This document shows, piece by piece, positions 1 to 11,334 of a stretch of 64,000 nt of DNA (positions within the stretch are counted from its first letter, which is position 1; each line of letters opens with the position of its first letter). Below the pieces are notes generated by a model. It had not been told where the DNA came from. It was given only the letters and a program-made list of their open reading frames with translations, and ran no database searches. Origin of the DNA: Prorocentrum cordatum (taxonomy: Eukaryota; Sar; Dinophyceae; Prorocentrales; Prorocentraceae). The stretch covers positions 1 through 64,000 of the forward strand of contig CAUYUJ010021682.1 in NCBI GenBank assembly GCA_963575745.1. The letters run 5' to 3'. The position numbers and the translations under genes were made by a program.

Positions 1-1524
1 CATCATGTGCTGCTTCTGCAGGAAGCCGATGGAGGAGGGCCAGAAGCAGGTCATCCAGAACAAGGCTGGCGGCGAGCGCAAGACGGACCGCGTGAGCCAT
101 GATTGGTGTGCCCGCACCAAGCGCAGGGCTCAGCACCAGTGCAGAGGCGATCCTAATGAGTTCGAGGGCTGGTCGGACGTCGACCCCGAGACCAAGGCCC
201 GCTTCTACGAGAGTTCGGCGGACCTCTTCGGCGACGCGCTGTGCAAGGCGACGAAGGAAACGATCAACGTCACCAAGAAGAGGAAGGCTCTCACTAGGTT
301 TCGCGAGTGCGGCAAGTACCACCCCCTCGAGGACGTGTCCGAGATGCCGAAGTTCAAGAATAACCCAGAGGCCCTCCAGCAGTTGCTCGGGACCGCGCCG
401 CGCCACACCTGCAAGTACAGCGGCCTGATTGAGATCTACGTGCCCGAGTACGAGTTCGTGAAGGACGATGAGGAGGAGGAGGAGGAGTGCAAGGATCGCG
501 GGGTCCACGGCGAGAAGAAGCTGAAGAGGAAGGCGGCTCCGAAGGAGCCGAAGCAACCAGGGGCGCCGAGACCGAAGAAGCTGCTCACCGCAGTCATGCG
601 CAAGAAGATGGAGGGCTTGAGGGATGACATCCACGGCTCCGTTCTGGCCCTCGGTGGCAGCATTGCCGTCGCGACGGCGCCTGCTGTTGCTGGCGCGTAC
701 GTGCCCCCTTCGATCGCGAGGAAGGCTCAGGAGCTCTACGACGAGTTGCAGGCTCGCGCGACCGAGGTGGCGGCTCTCTGCGACAGCGACGAGACCACCA
801 AGGATATGGCCACGGCTGCCATCGACAAGAACACCACCATCATGAAGCAGCAGGAGGCGCTCTCCGATAAGATCAATGGTTCCGCACCCCCATTCTCCTC
901 CACCATCGCATACACCTCAATGGCTTGTCCCTCATACTCGGCCCCCTTGTGCCCCTCCCCATCCAAGTCTCCATCCTCCCAGCCCATATTCATGCAGTCC
1001 TGCTCCCATCCAACTCCCCCCGCCGCCGCGCCCTGTCCCCCCCTCCCCCCCCAGCCGCCCCGCCCTTGCCCGCAGGTTTGATCGAGGAGATGCCCGAGAG
1101 CGAGCGGGCCATGCTCAAGGCGGAGGACGCCGAGGGGAGCGGGCCCGATGACGGTGGCGCAGGGTGCGCGGAGGCGACGAGGGGGGATGCTGAGACCAGC
1201 GGGGGGGTGGTCACTCCAACTGCGAAGGGGCCCGAGGACTTCCCCCCGATCACCCCGCTCGACCACAAACCGTTGAGGCCCTTGCCAGCCCGCGAGCGGG
1301 GTGATCATAAGGGGCCTCAGGGCGCTGCCGCGGCGAGCTCGGACGAGCACGACGTCGCGTCCGCCGAGGATGCGGCGGAGGTGGAGGAGGATGCAGCTGA
1401 GGACGGCGGGGGCGAGAGAGTGATGAAGAAGCCTGTTGGCAGGGGTGGCGGGCGCGGGCGTGGGCGCGGCGGCGCCGCCACCACGTCCAAGGCCAAGGCC
1501 TCGGCCCGCAGGGCCATGGCGTGA
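1..1524 (+). CDS. Dinoflagellate-type Cys-motif and acidic/basic protein, 5' partial, two exons
   Basis: Two exons (about 1-878 and 1076-1524) join in frame to give at least 440 residues ending in TGA at 1522-1524. The N-terminus has a CCFC pair and a downstream HDWC and QHQC, which could bind zinc. The middle has an acidic run (DDEEEEEE) followed by a Lys/Pro-rich stretch, then a helical charged region; the C-terminus is an RG-rich tail (GRGGGRGRGRGG). This mix suggests a nuclear or nucleic-acid-binding protein, but I recognise no named domain. It resembles, from memory, dinoflagellate-only proteins with an N-terminal Cys motif. The ATG at position 5 is unlikely to be the true start: the gene touches the window edge, and the bases before 22 (cttctgcag) could even be a 3' splice site, which would remove the CCFC motif. 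Confidence 0.6.
879..1075 (+). other. GT-AG intron, C-rich
   Basis: The donor at 879 (aatg|gttccg) and the acceptor at 1075 (cccgcag|gtttg) join the two open frames in phase 1 and restore a Gly codon. The 197-nt intron is very C-rich towards its 3' end. The sequence after the acceptor begins GT, so the splice signal is repeated at both ends, as in introns gained by insertion. Confidence 0.65.
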
Positions 1525-2159
1525 GAGCGGTGAGAGCTCAAGACAATGCGCAGAGCACAGTTTTGTTTTGCCTCCAGTAGAGGGGCCTGCCTGTTGCGAG
1601 CATGCGCGGTGTGGGCGTTCGCGCGGTTAGCAGTGGTGTTAACTCGTTTGCAATGTGCAGCAGGCCCGTAGGCAGGTATTGGCTGAGCAGATTCGCGAGC
1701 CAGCGTGTAAGGCGTTTGCAGTGCACTAGCATAGAGCAGGACAGCGCAACACCGACGTGCGAGGTGTTCGAACGGTTCGGTCCGCTCTCTGGGCCGACAT
1801 GTGACAAGCGAGGAACTCAACGATGGTGTCGGAGCCGCCGTCGCCATCGCTTTGTCAGCGTCTTAGTGGTGTCGCTGCCTCAGTCAGCATCCCACTCCCG
1901 TTTATCCGTCCCCTCCCTCTCCTATATCCTGCTCCTCCCACCCCGTTCCTGGTCCTTCTCCAGGTCCCTCGTCTTCTCCCCCGCACGCTATCTATCTCTC
2001 ACCCGCCACTGTATCCCTCCTGATCACATCCTCAGCCCACTGCCGATCATTCTCCCTCCCCCGATCTCCTTTTCCAGGCCTCAGGCTAGGGGTGACCCTG
2101 CCACCCCTCCCCGTCGCCCACGCGCCCGTTGTCATCGTTGCCCGCGCCCCGTCTGACAG
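1525..2159. other. No gene seen; C/T-rich tract probably intronic
   Basis: After the TGA the sequence is mixed to about 1850 and then becomes strongly C/T-rich up to a good acceptor-like site at 2159 (ccgtctgacag). Short open frames here have no protein-like composition. Confidence 0.4.
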
Positions 2160-2237
2160 GCGGGAGACGTGCTGGCCTGCGACCCGTCGGCGCAGTACTG
2201 GATGCCGCTGCACCCCGACAACTTCGGGCGCGCCTAG
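2160..2237 (+). CDS. Possible short terminal exon
   Basis: A polypyrimidine tract ending in CAG is followed by 25 codons with balanced composition (AGDVLACDPSAQYWMPLHPD and five more residues) and a TAG at 2235-2237. The composition is unlike the low-complexity surroundings, so it may be the last exon of a gene. The upstream exon is not identified; the frame may belong to an alternative 3' end of the first gene or to an unrelated gene. No family is recognised. Confidence 0.3.
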   Translation, partial: AGDVLACDPSAQYWMPLHPDNFGRA

Positions 2238-2424
2238 GCGGCGCGGCTGGGTAAGAGGGTCGCGTAGACGGGCGGATGGGGGGGGGATGGTGGAGGAAAT
2301 GGACAGTGGGGGGAGCGGAGATTAGACTGATGTGGCCAAGGTGCGTGTTGGCGTAGAGGGCCAGGGCTCAGCAGCGGAGGGGGGCGAGAGAGATGACGGA
2401 TACATAATCGCCTGCGCACATAAT

Positions 2425-2428
<4 letters not shown>

Positions 2429-2471
<43 letters not shown>

Positions 2472-2528
2472 TGAGAGAGATAGCGAGGGAGGGAGAGAAA
2501 TACAGAGAGAGAGAGATGAGAGATATTT

Positions 2529-2563
<35 letters not shown>

Positions 2564-2595
2564 TGATACATATATATATATACACATATATATAT

Positions 2596-2642
<47 letters not shown>
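2429..2642. repeat. (GA)n and (TA)n microsatellites
   Basis: Three (GA)n blocks (about 2430-2465, 2530-2560, 2600-2642) flank a short (TA)n/(CATA) block at 2567-2597. Confidence 0.9.
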
Positions 2643-2643
<1 letters not shown>

Positions 2644-2837
2644 GGTGAGCGCGCGGTGCATTTGCTTGCGCACACAGCGCAACGCGCGCAGGTACGCACA
2701 CCACACATACGTGACGCTTCGCGCATCCCCACCAGTCCATCCAAACCTATGCCCAGGCGAATTGCGGCAATCAGGGACGTGAGGGAGCATGCAGGGTAGC
2801 AAAGGGCTGGGGGGTCCGTCTTACCCAAGAGGGCGAG

Positions 2838-3092
2838 GATGGAGGAGTCGGCGGAGGATGAGGAAGATGAGGAGGAGGAGTGGGGGAGAGGGGCAGCAGG
2901 TGGGAGCAAGTGGGGGGAGGGGGGAGGAGGGGGGAGCGGCTGATGATGAGGAGGAGGGGGAGGAGGAGGAGGATAAGGTGGGGGGAGGAAGGGAAGATGA
3001 ACGGAGGAGGAGGATAAGGATGAGGCTGATAAAGTGGATGAGAAGGAGGAGGAGTAGGCCGACAAGGATGAGGAGAATGAGAAAGATGATAC
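2838..3092. repeat. (GGA)n-like imperfect purine tract
   Basis: A purine-rich GGA/GGAT/GAAG tract that gives long but meaningless open frames on both strands. It lies immediately 5' of a long dispersed repeat, and the second copy of that repeat near 10150 has a similar purine tract before it. Confidence 0.8.
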
Positions 3093-3094
3093 GG

Positions 3095-3935
3095 AACAAT
3101 AACAATGACGTGCACGAGAGCCTCCTCGGGTGCCCCTTGGAAGTTGTGTTGGAGTCCTCTTGGAGCGCCTGGAGGATTCTTGGGTGCCTCGGGGATCCTC
3201 TTGATGCCCCGTGGGGGTCTAGGGAGCATCTTGAGGGCCTATTGGGTGCCTCTTTGGGCCTCCTGGGCGCCTCTTGAGGCCCTCTTGGTGCGCTCTTGGG
3301 AGCCGTGGGGGCGCTCTTGGGGCCATCTTGGGCGTGATCGATCAAAGACAGCCCCCCCCCTCAATTAGCGTTCCCCCCCCCCCTCGGTCGCTTATAAAGT
3401 AGTCTCTTGGGCACCGCCTGGGACGCTCTTGGAGCGCTCGTGGGGCAGTCTTGAGGCCATCTTGGGTCTCTATCGGGGCCCTCTTGGGCCCTCTTGGAAC
3501 CGCCTTGAGGCCTCGAGTGGCCATCGGGAGCGAACGGAAGAGAAAACAATGCACATTGATGTTCCCAAGGTTGTGGAGCTATTTTGGCATATTGGGGGGG
3601 GGAGAGGGGGGGGGGGCTCATTGGGGGGCTACGTGGCCAATTGGAGTTGTCTTGGTGCGGCCTTGGGGCCTTTTTTGGGGCATCATCGGGGCCATCTTGA
3701 GGCGTCGTGGGCTGCCTTGGGCCATATTGGAGGGCATCTTGGGCTCTCCGAGGCCCTCGTGGGGCCATCTTGGGCCAGCTTGGACGCTCCCAACCACCAG
3801 CGAACCCCTCCCCCCGTCCAGGTCCAGGGGCGGGGGTTCGGGGGAGGGGCAAACCCTTCCCCGAAGGGGGAGACGGGAAGACAGAAACGGGCACTCCCTG
3901 GACCACCTACGCCCAGAGGGTTGGTGAGATTACAT
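3095..3935 (+). repeat. Long dispersed repeat A, copy 1
   Basis: About 840 bp that recurs in the same orientation at 10199-10976. Shared landmarks are the start (acaatgacgtgca), many short CTTGGG/GCCTC units, a gtgatcgatcaaag segment, and the end with ccccgaagggg and accacctacgcccaga. Most of the body consists of degenerate 10-12-bp units built on GGCCTCTTGG. No coding gene is apparent. Confidence 0.8.
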
Positions 3936-4079
3936 ACGCGTGCATCTGCATCGACACCTGCACCCGTGCATTCACGAGGCAGGGGAAGCTGCACATGCAT
4001 ATCTCCCGATATATGTATATACACGTGGCACGTGTGTGCCCAGGCTCATACAACAAAAACTGAATGGGCGGTTGAAACA

Positions 4080-4880
<801 letters not shown>

Positions 4881-5009
4881 CGATTTTCAGAATTTCGATG
4901 ATGTCCCGAGCGAACCGCCCAGACAAATCGCGGACGCGTGCGCATTAATCGCCTCTGGGCGCTATTCCCTCGGAGAGGTGCGTCTGAGAATCGGGAGATA
5001 TCCATCCTG

Positions 5010-5030
5010 CCGTTGCCATTTCGGCTCAAT
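5010..5030 (+). other. Spliced-leader (DinoSL) relic
   Basis: The 21 bases match the conserved part of the dinoflagellate spliced leader at 18 of 21 positions with no gap (ccgttgccatttcggctcaa at the core). It ends 34 nt before the ATG at 5065. By my own rough estimate, one such match would arise by chance about once in a thousand windows of this size. Confidence 0.7.
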
Positions 5031-5064
5031 CACGTGGCCTTCCCTGCAGAATTCAGGGTTGGCC

Positions 5065-7793
5065 ATGGCATCAGGCCCGCATCCCAAGAGGTCGAAGACC
5101 GATGCCGCAGTGCGCGCCGCCACTACGCTGGGCTTGCGCTGTTCTGGGCGCGCCCTGGGGCGAGCGCTGGCGCCCCTCTCATGCGATGGTGGCGGCGTTT
5201 CTGGCGACGCCGCGGGGGGTCGTGCGCGCGAGCCTGGCGATGTGAATGCTGAGCTGAGGAAGCACGTCGCTGACCTCAGGACGCCATACGGCCGCGTCGT
5301 GGATCGGCTGACCATGCCAGCGGAGAAGGCTGGCGAGCCAGATATACACGTGGAGCTCGCCAGTCCTCTTGCGCTGGTGCACCACCTGGCCTCGGTGCAA
5401 CCAGCTTTCGGCGACCTGGTGAGCGCGTGCTGTGGCAACGTCACGTGCGACGTGATCGTGTGGGGGGACGAGACGACGGCTGGGAACCAACTGCGGCCAG
5501 ACAGCGTGAACAAGCATCTTGCCCTCTACTGGGTGTGGGCACAACTACCATCTTGGTGGCGGAGCCAGGACCATGGGTGGTCCCCCCTGGCGTTCGTCCC
5601 CCACGACGTCGTCGAGAAGATTCGGGGTGGGTACTCGGCGCTGCTGAAGTACGTCATGCACTATTTGTTCACTCGGCATTTTAACTTCATCACGGGCGTG
5701 CGGGTTCCAGACGGTCGCGGCGGCTTGACGTTGGTCAAGTCGAGGTTCGGCGGTCTCCTGCAGGACGAGCTGGCCCACAAGATGGCAAAGAACGTCAAGG
5801 GTGCATCTGGTGTGTCGCCGTGTCACGAGTGCAAGAATGTGTTCAAGGGCGACCCTGCGAAGATCGCGGGGCACATGTACTTCAGACACTACAAGACAGC
5901 GTTGCCCGAGGAGCTGGACATGCACACGGACGCGTCGGTCCACGAGTGCGTGGACATGTTGGAGCGCCAGCGCCCTCTCTTGAACAATATGGCCCGCTCA
6001 ACTGGCGCGCCGAACCTGGGTTCGTCAATCGGGCTGGGCGCGGCGTTGTTGCTGTTGCGTGTGGCTGCGATTGGCGCCTGGGGTCGGCGCGCCATTTGGG
6101 CGTGCTTTCGGGGGAGCTTCGCGTCCCTGGAAAAGTCGCTCGGCCTGAACTTCTCGCCCGATGGCATCGTGTTCGACCGTTCGCTGTGGCGTATATTCGG
6201 CCCCGTCAGTTCGACCATCTGGGGCTGGATGCATTGCCTCGTGGCGTCTGGCGGGGCGGGCCAGTACGCGGTCAACGGCTTCTGTCTGCACGTGCGCCAG
6301 CGCGGCGTGTCGCTCGAGGACTTGGACAAATTCGCTAGCACGCTGCGCGGTGGGAATCGTAAGTTCTCGGCGCCATTGAAAAAGACGTGGTTTCAGGATC
6401 GAGTGGTCACGGACACTCTCTCGCAGGCCCATCATGTAAAGGGTTTCGCTGGTGAGTGTCTGACGGCCGTGGCAGTGCTTTCTTATCATATGCTTTCGGC
6501 AATTTCCCATGACCCCCTCCCCCCCCGTGCTACGACTGGTGGTGGCCCTCCTCATCGCCCCCGTCACCCTCATCCTTATCCACCTCCGCCTTGCCCTTCT
6601 CCGCATCATCCACCCCCCTCCTCTTCATCGTCGCCCGCATCCCTGGGCCGAGCGCGGGACTGCTCGGGAGCTGATTTTTGCAAAGCTAGCAAGCTCGACG
6701 AGAAGCCCGCGCACGCGGACCATAGCAAGTGCATGCGCACCCTCGGCAGGATCCTGAATATACTAACCTCTGGCGACACAGCAGTCGAGCTGGCAGACAG
6801 GCTCTCGCATCTCTTCAGAGACTTCCATGTCCTCGTGCTGAGGCTGTACGGGCCACAGGCAGTAAAGGTTGGCGGGCAATTGCAATGAGGAGGATCAGGG
6901 GGAGGTGTGACGTGAGAGGAGGATGGTGCAGAGGATGCGTGGTCGGGAATACGATAATGAGGACTAGTATGCGGAGGGTGAGGAGGGGGGAGGAGGGGGA
7001 GGATGGGAGCGAGGCGGGTGGTGGGGGAGTGGCCCATTGGGGCGGGGTAGCTGCCCCCCCCCCTTTTTCCTCTCCCTTTTTTTTTCCCCCCCCCCCCCCC
7101 CCCCGCTTCCACCCCAGCCCCCCAGCCCGCGAGGTGAAACAACATGTGTGCTACCATCTGCCTGCTTCGCTAAAGCGGGTCGGCAAAAACTTCGATTGCT
7201 TTTCCAACGAACGTAGGAACAAGTTGCTCAAGGCCGTCGCTTATCACAGGGGGCACGTCTCTAATGCCGAGGCGACAGCGCTGACGCGGATTATCATTGA
7301 CCTAGAGCACCGAATCAAGCAGTCAGCGCGTCGCCCGTGCTACTTGGAGGCCCCGAAGAGGGCCGCTCCAGAATTGATCGAGCTCTTTGACCCGACCGAC
7401 CTGCCGAGCTCAGTGTTCGTATCGAAACGCATGCACTATCTATTGGCTTTGCGCGCGCTCCGCCGACCCCAACGCCACTTAGAAGCACGCCCGTGATATG
7501 GCAAACCTATGAACAGCTTTTTTTTTTTATTTTTATTATTTTTTTTTATTATTTTTTTTTATAATTTTATTTTTACTTTTTATGTTATTGTTTTTTTTTT
7601 CTTTTTTTTTTTTTATTTTTTCTTTGTTTTTTTTTTTTTTTTTTTTTTTTATTTTCTTTTTTTTTTTATTTTTTTTTTTTTTTTTGTTTTTTTTTTATTT
7701 TTTTTTTTTTTTTTGTTTTTATTTTACCTTTCTTTTCTTGTTTTTTTTGATTTTCTTTTTTTTTTTTTTTTTTTTTTTTTATATTCTTTTTTT

Positions 7794-7824
<31 letters not shown>

Positions 7825-8305
7825 TTTTTTTTTTTTTTATTTTTTTTGTTTTTATTTTGTTTTTTTTTTATTTTATTTTTTTTTTATTTTTGTTTTTTTT
7901 TTTTTTTTTCTTTTTTTTTTATTTTTTTTTTTTTTTTTTTGTGTTTGTTTTTACACGCAACAATGCACAAGACAACGTCGACCCCCTGCGACGCCTTTGG
8001 AGCTCCTCAAGGCAGCGGTGGATCATCGTGGGCCTCTTTTCTGCGGTGCCACGGCGTCGGTGACCGACAGCACTGGCATTGCCAAGTACGTGAGGTTCAG
8101 CGGGTTCGTCGAGGCGACGTGGCCAGACCACATGGCGGGCCCCGTGTGTCTCGCCGTGGCTCAGCTGCACGCCCCATCGCCCACGGACGCCTCACTCTGG
8201 CGCCCACTCGACATCGTAGAGGTGGTTTGCATTGACAACATTGTGGACGTACACATGGTGGTGAATGTGGGTGAGTACGTTCGCCCAATTGTGCGGGAAC
8301 TGTGA
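5065..8305 (+). CDS. Dinoflagellate-expanded multicopy family protein, possibly transposon-derived
   Basis: Four exons read as one protein: 5065 to about 6500, about 6690-6867, 7134 to about 7490, and about 7972-8305 (TGA). The ATG at 5065 was chosen because a spliced-leader relic lies 34 nt upstream and the basic start MASGPHPKRSK reads like an N-terminus. Recognisable family landmarks, recalled from dinoflagellate genomes and not searched, are VIVWGDETTAGNQLRP, VKGASGVSPCHECKNV (a possible Cys pair), HCLVASGGAGQYAVNGF, LTSGDTAVELADRL, and KVKQHVCYHLP followed by NFDCFSNERRNK. The last two parts resemble the C-terminal region of CACTA/Tnp2-associated proteins, so a transposon origin is possible. 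The function is unknown. All landmarks are in order and in frame within exons, so the gene may be intact, though two splice junctions are unresolved. Confidence 0.65.
6500..6690 (+). other. Intron 1 of the 5065 gene, ends approximate
   Basis: Family-like coding runs to about LTAVAVLSYHMLS and resumes near SKLDEKPAHADH. Between them is a C-rich, Pro/Ser low-complexity stretch. The frame happens to stay open, so the intron is inferred from composition. A GTGAGT at 6452 would be a good donor, but it seems to cut off family-like coding, so a GC-AG donor near 6499 is an alternative. Confidence 0.45.
6868..7133 (+). other. Intron 2 of the 5065 gene, GT-AG, phase 0
   Basis: The donor aaag|gttggc at 6868 and the acceptor gcgag|gtgaaa at 7133 join PQAVK to VKQHVCYHLP in phase 0. 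The intron ends in a purine tract, then a run of about 20 C and a C-rich acceptor. Confidence 0.7.
7490..7971 (+). other. Intron 3 of the 5065 gene, a ~430-nt T tract
   Basis: From about 7519 to 7950 the sequence is almost pure T with single A, G or C interruptions, followed by an acceptor-like cacaag at 7971. Coding of family type stops before it and resumes after it. The exact donor is unresolved; gtgata at 7491 is a candidate. Confidence 0.5.
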
Positions 8306-8313
8306 GAACATAT

Positions 8314-8520
8314 ATGTCACCTGCATCGTTATCATCATCCGCGTCATCGGTATCATCATCAGCATCATCAGCATCAGCAGCAGCATCATCATCATCAGCA
8401 TCAGCTTCACGCGGGAACCTATATGTCACCTGCATCAGTCGTAGGCATCATCATCTGCATCGTTATCATCGCCACCTGCATCGCCATCGGCATAACCACC
8501 GCCGTCACACCCAAACGTCA
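8314..8520. repeat. (CAT)n/(CAG)n trinucleotide tract
   Basis: Interrupted CATCAT, CAGCAT and CACCTGCATCG repeats, including a repeated tatatgtcacctgcatc segment at about 8310 and 8422. Confidence 0.8.
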
Positions 8521-8624
8521 TCACCAAACCACATCGTCGCACGCGGCCTAGCCGAAGGATGTACGAGGAGGAATGGAGGAGTAGAGAGTGGATTGCGGTG
8601 GAGGGATTGGGAGGAGGATGAGAG

Positions 8625-8872
8625 GGCGTCTGCAGAGCGTCTGCAGGGCGCCTGCAGTGATTTGCACGTGCGTCTGCAGTGTACCTCAGCGTGCCTGCAG
8701 TGTACCTGCAGGCCTCTCATGTGTACCTGCAGTGTACCTGCAGTGTACCTGCAGTGTACCTGCAGCTTGCCTGCAGAGCGTCTGCAGATCGTCTGCAGAG
8801 CGTCTGCAGAGCGTCTGCAGAGCAGCCTGCAGAGCGTCTGCAGAGCAGCCTGCAGAGCGACCCTGCAGACAG
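8625..8872. repeat. CTGCAG-centred minisatellite
   Basis: About 20 units of 10-12 bp, each centred on the palindrome CTGCAG. Three variants occur in blocks: agcgtctgcag, tgtacctgcag and agcagcctgcag. Confidence 0.9.
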
Positions 8873-9679
8873 AGAGGCATGTTAAGTATAACATGGACGA
8901 GGAGGGTGAGGATTGCGAGGATGGCGAGGAAAGGGGGGGGGGAGCGAGTGAGATAAGGAGGAGCAAGATGAGATCAACGAGGATGGCGAAATCCTTCGGG
9001 CCGTGTCCTGGAGCTTTTCTTGGGGGCCACTCCCATGGTTTGCAAGCGGCCCTCTTAGGGCTTTCATTCCTGGGGCCCCTCTTGGGGCCGTCCGTTTCGG
9101 GCCCTATGTCTGGAGTTTGCGGTGGCTTCCTCGTTGGGCTCACCTCCCCTCCCTCCCCGTCCCTTCTCTCGCCCCTCCTCAACCTCCCCCTCTCTCTCTT
9201 CCCCCCCTTATCCTCATCCCCTCCCCTCCCACTCCTGCTGCTCTTCCCCTCGCCTCCCCCTACTGCTGCTCTTCCCGCCGCCTCCTCCCCCCTCTTCCGC
9301 GCCCCTGCCCCTCCCCCCCTCCTCCTCCCCCATCCCCTTCTCCCTCCCCCCTCTTCCTCCTCGTCCTTCTCTAGCCCCCCGTGCCCAAGGCGCCTGGCGG
9401 TGGATGGCGACACCTCGGTCCTGGCGGACCGCGGCTGGAGGCCGCATGGAAGAGGGGGGGTGACTGAGGCATGGAGGTGGAGGAAGGCTAGGGAGGGATG
9501 CGCTGGGGGGGGGGCGAGAAACTCCGGAGTTTCCAGACGGTGAGGGGCCTTTACAAAACCCAAGCAAGTTCCGGAGCTTTAGTGGGGGGGTGGACCCGAT
9601 GGGGTTCAACGCAACTCCGAAGGTTTACGGCGGGGGTCGGCCAGGAGGAGGTGGTCAAGGAAGAGAAAGCCATCTGTAT
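8873..9679. other. No gene seen; C-rich tract 9140-9380
   Basis: Contains a C/T-rich stretch with long but low-complexity open frames on both strands and a 16-bp palindrome near 9519 (gaaactccggagtttc). No convincing exon is present. Confidence 0.5.
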
Positions 9680-9831
9680 GGGAAAAACAAACCCCACACC
9701 TCTTGGGGCACGCGTGGTGCGATAGGGTTTTTAGAAAATGCGTTCCTGGAGGTTGGCGTCCCGCTCCAGAGAATGATTTGGGCACCCCCTCCCAGGCGAG
9801 AGGTGTCCCAAGAGGTGTGGGGTGTAGTTTT
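9680..9831. repeat. Short element with ~30-bp inverted ends
   Basis: The ends at 9680-9711 and 9800-9831 are inverted copies of each other (core ccccacacctcttggg), with few mismatches over about 32 bp. The ~90-bp middle is unique within the window. The size and shape fit a MITE or an introner-like insert. No clear target duplication was seen. Confidence 0.65.
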
Positions 9832-10198
9832 TGCCAATCAGGCGGGGCTTCCATAAGCAGGAATTGTCAATCCATCTGGGGGGGGGGAGGTTCGTGGAGA
9901 CTCCTGCGGAGGCCTTGCGGGCATCTTGGGATGCCAAACACAGCCGCTGCCTGTCTGGCGGCCTCGGCTGGGACTGGCGGGGATACGCGAAGCGTCGATG
10001 CTTCAGTAAGTCTGACACACGGCAATCAGATACTTAAGTAAGTTGAGGCTGCCCCGCCCCCGCAGGCACATCGCTCCGACTTGCTCTCGGGCTGCTGCCC
10101 GTTCTGCCAGATCCGCTGCTGCACCTGCCGCTGCAAACGCTGCCCTGGACGCCGAGGAGGAGGATAAGGAGAAGGAGGAGGATGACAAAGATGAGAAT
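9832..10198. other. No gene seen
   Basis: Mixed sequence ending in a purine-rich tract at about 10150-10205 that leads into repeat A copy 2. Confidence 0.4.
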
Positions 10199-10976
10199 GA
10201 ACAAAAACAATGACGTGCATGAGCATCCTGGGATGTCCCTTGGAAGTTGGTTTGGAGTCCTCTTGGGGCGCCTGGGGGATTCTTGGATGCCTCGGGGATC
10301 CTCCTGATGCCTCTGGGGGGTCTAGGGGGCCGCTTGAGGGCCTCTTGGGGGGACTCTTGGGGCCTCCTGGGCGCCTCTTGAGGCCATCTTGGGGCGCCCT
10401 TGGGAGCTTTGGGAGCGCTCTTGGGGCCATCTTGGAGGTGATCGATCAAAGTAATGGGGGTCGCCCGATCAGCGCCCCCCCTCGGGGGCATCTAAAATCG
10501 TCTATTGGGCCCATCTTGGGACGCGCTTGGAGCGCTCTTGGGCGCTCTTAGGGCTGTCTTGGGGCCATAGTGGGCCCCTCTTGGGGCCCTCTTGGGCACT
10601 CGTGAAACCACTTTGAGGCGAGCATGGCCATCGGAATGGCCATCGGAAGCACTCGAATGGCCATCGGAAGGCAACGAGGCGAGAACGCAATGAGAGGTTA
10701 CGTGCACGGCCAATTGGAGTCGCCCTGAGGCGGTCTTGGGGCCTTTCGGGGCATCCTCGGGGTCATCTTGAGGCGTCTTGGGCTGCCTTGAGCCATATTG
10801 GAGGTCATCGTGGGCCATTTTGGGCCATATTGGACGCCCCCAACTACCAGCGAACCCCCCGTCCATGTCCATGGGCGAGGGTAGGGGAGGGGCAAACCTC
10901 TCCCCGAAGGGGAAGAAGGGAAGATGGAAGAGGAAACTCCCTGAACCACCTACGCCCAGAAGGCTGGTGCGATTAT
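10199..10976 (+). repeat. Long dispersed repeat A, copy 2
   Basis: Direct copy of 3095-3935, 7.1 kb away. It differs by indels and many substitutions, including a triplicated ccatcgga segment near 10627-10665 where copy 1 has one. Confidence 0.8.
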
Positions 10977-11192
10977 CTCGTGGCATGTGGCCCATCCCGC
11001 CACCTTGCCTTGTATGTGTGCTAGTTGCCTCTTGAGTGGTCGCTGGAATCTCGCTGTAAGTTTTTCGGTGGCCTCATGGCAGCACGTTTGAATCATCTTG
11101 GGGGCCGTCACGGTAGGCTTCCCGCGTGCATCCCAAGGTTTCTCGGGGCATTCGGGTGGTGCCCTGGTGGCTCACTGATGCCGATGTGTGCG

Positions 11193-11193
11193 T

Positions 11194-11234
<41 letters not shown>
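11193..11234. repeat. (TA)n microsatellite
   Basis: About 20 uninterrupted TA units. Confidence 0.9.
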
Positions 11235-11238
<4 letters not shown>

Positions 11239-11334
11239 CTCTCCGAGTGAGTAGAGCTCATATGCGATTAATGCGCACGCGCCCTCGATTGTTCTGTGCG
11301 CTCGCTCGGGGCACCCTCGAAATTTTGAAAATCG

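Noticed and set aside
8302-9543. 413-codon plus-strand frame
   Set aside because: It spans the CAT tract, the CTGCAG minisatellite and a C-rich tract; each part is a repeat translation.
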